Origin: an uncultured Eubacteriales bacterium
Lineage (GTDB): Bacteria > Bacillota > Clostridia > Lachnospirales > Lachnospiraceae
Length of the DNA stretch: 6,166 nt
Assembly (NCBI GenBank): GCA_900557175.1
Contig: USSL01000114.1
Span: 1-6,166, forward strand
Reading direction: 5' to 3'
The notes beneath the pieces are model-generated. The model was not told the origin of the DNA and ran no database searches. It worked only from the letters and a program-made list of their open reading frames with translations. Of the stretch, positions 6,089-6,166 are shown one piece after another. Position 1 is the stretch's first letter. Each line of letters begins with the position of its first letter. The translations under genes were made by a program, and so were the position numbers.

Positions 6089-6166
6089 ATGAATAGCGGT
6101 AGAATTAAACCAGTTAAAATCGGCAGAAATGTCAGAATGAGCTATTCCAGTCAGAGAGAAGTTCTT
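6089..6166 (+). CDS. rpoB: RNA polymerase beta subunit, N-terminal 26 codons (3' end cut by window edge)
   Basis: The frame opened by ATG 6089 runs without a stop to the window end and gives 26 residues. They match the clostridial RpoB N-terminus as I recall it: a short variable start, then RIKPV, a basic stretch, and RMSYS followed by EVL. In the family the next residues are typically EMPNLIE, which would lie just outside the window. RpoB is the catalytic beta subunit of RNA polymerase, normally well over 1,100 residues. An AGGGGTG site 10 nt upstream, a leader of about 93 nt and a strong promoter support the start. The gene does not directly follow rplL here, unlike in many Firmicutes. The call depends on a short peptide, but the pattern is distinctive. 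Confidence 0.85.
   Translation, partial: MNSGRIKPVKIGRNVRMSYSSQREVL

Overview
This window is most likely from an anaerobic, low-to-mid GC Firmicute of the class Clostridia, and Lachnospiraceae-like is my best guess. The grounds are strong AGGAGG-type ribosome binding sites, a three-subunit molybdenum hydroxylase with clostridial/enterobacterial XdhABC-like sequences, an AzgA-type purine permease, and an RpoB N-terminus of the clostridial type at the right edge. These calls rest on remembered family sequences; no search was run. All genes lie on the + strand.

Layout: (1) Positions 1-548 hold the C-terminal third of an adenine deaminase (ade), cut by the window edge. (2) Positions 538-1911 hold a complete NCS2/AzgA-type purine permease that overlaps ade by 11 bp, so the two are probably co-transcribed. 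(3) Positions 1887-1960 are a compact control region: a 14-bp palindrome, a consensus -10 box overlapping the permease stop, and a strong hairpin/terminator. (4) Positions 1989-5878 hold xdhA, xdhB and xdhC, encoding the molybdopterin, FAD and 2x[2Fe-2S] subunits of a xanthine dehydrogenase. They are followed by a strong intrinsic terminator at 5880-5924. (5) Positions 5936-6088 hold a well-formed promoter with an AT-rich upstream region and a structured leader of about 93 nt. (6) Positions 6089-6166 are the first 26 codons of rpoB, cut by the right edge.

How the genes fit together: adenine deaminase makes hypoxanthine from adenine, the permease probably imports hypoxanthine/guanine or a related purine, and XdhABC oxidises hypoxanthine to xanthine and urate. 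In an anaerobe the last steps could also run toward reduction. No urate-degrading gene, guanine deaminase or molybdenum-cofactor maturation gene is visible here, so the window shows only part of the pathway.

I found no evidence of a wholly new system. The points most worth checking are the control region upstream of xdhA, where a terminator leaves almost no room for a conventional promoter, and rpoB sitting next to an accessory purine operon with its own promoter and folded leader instead of following rplJL.
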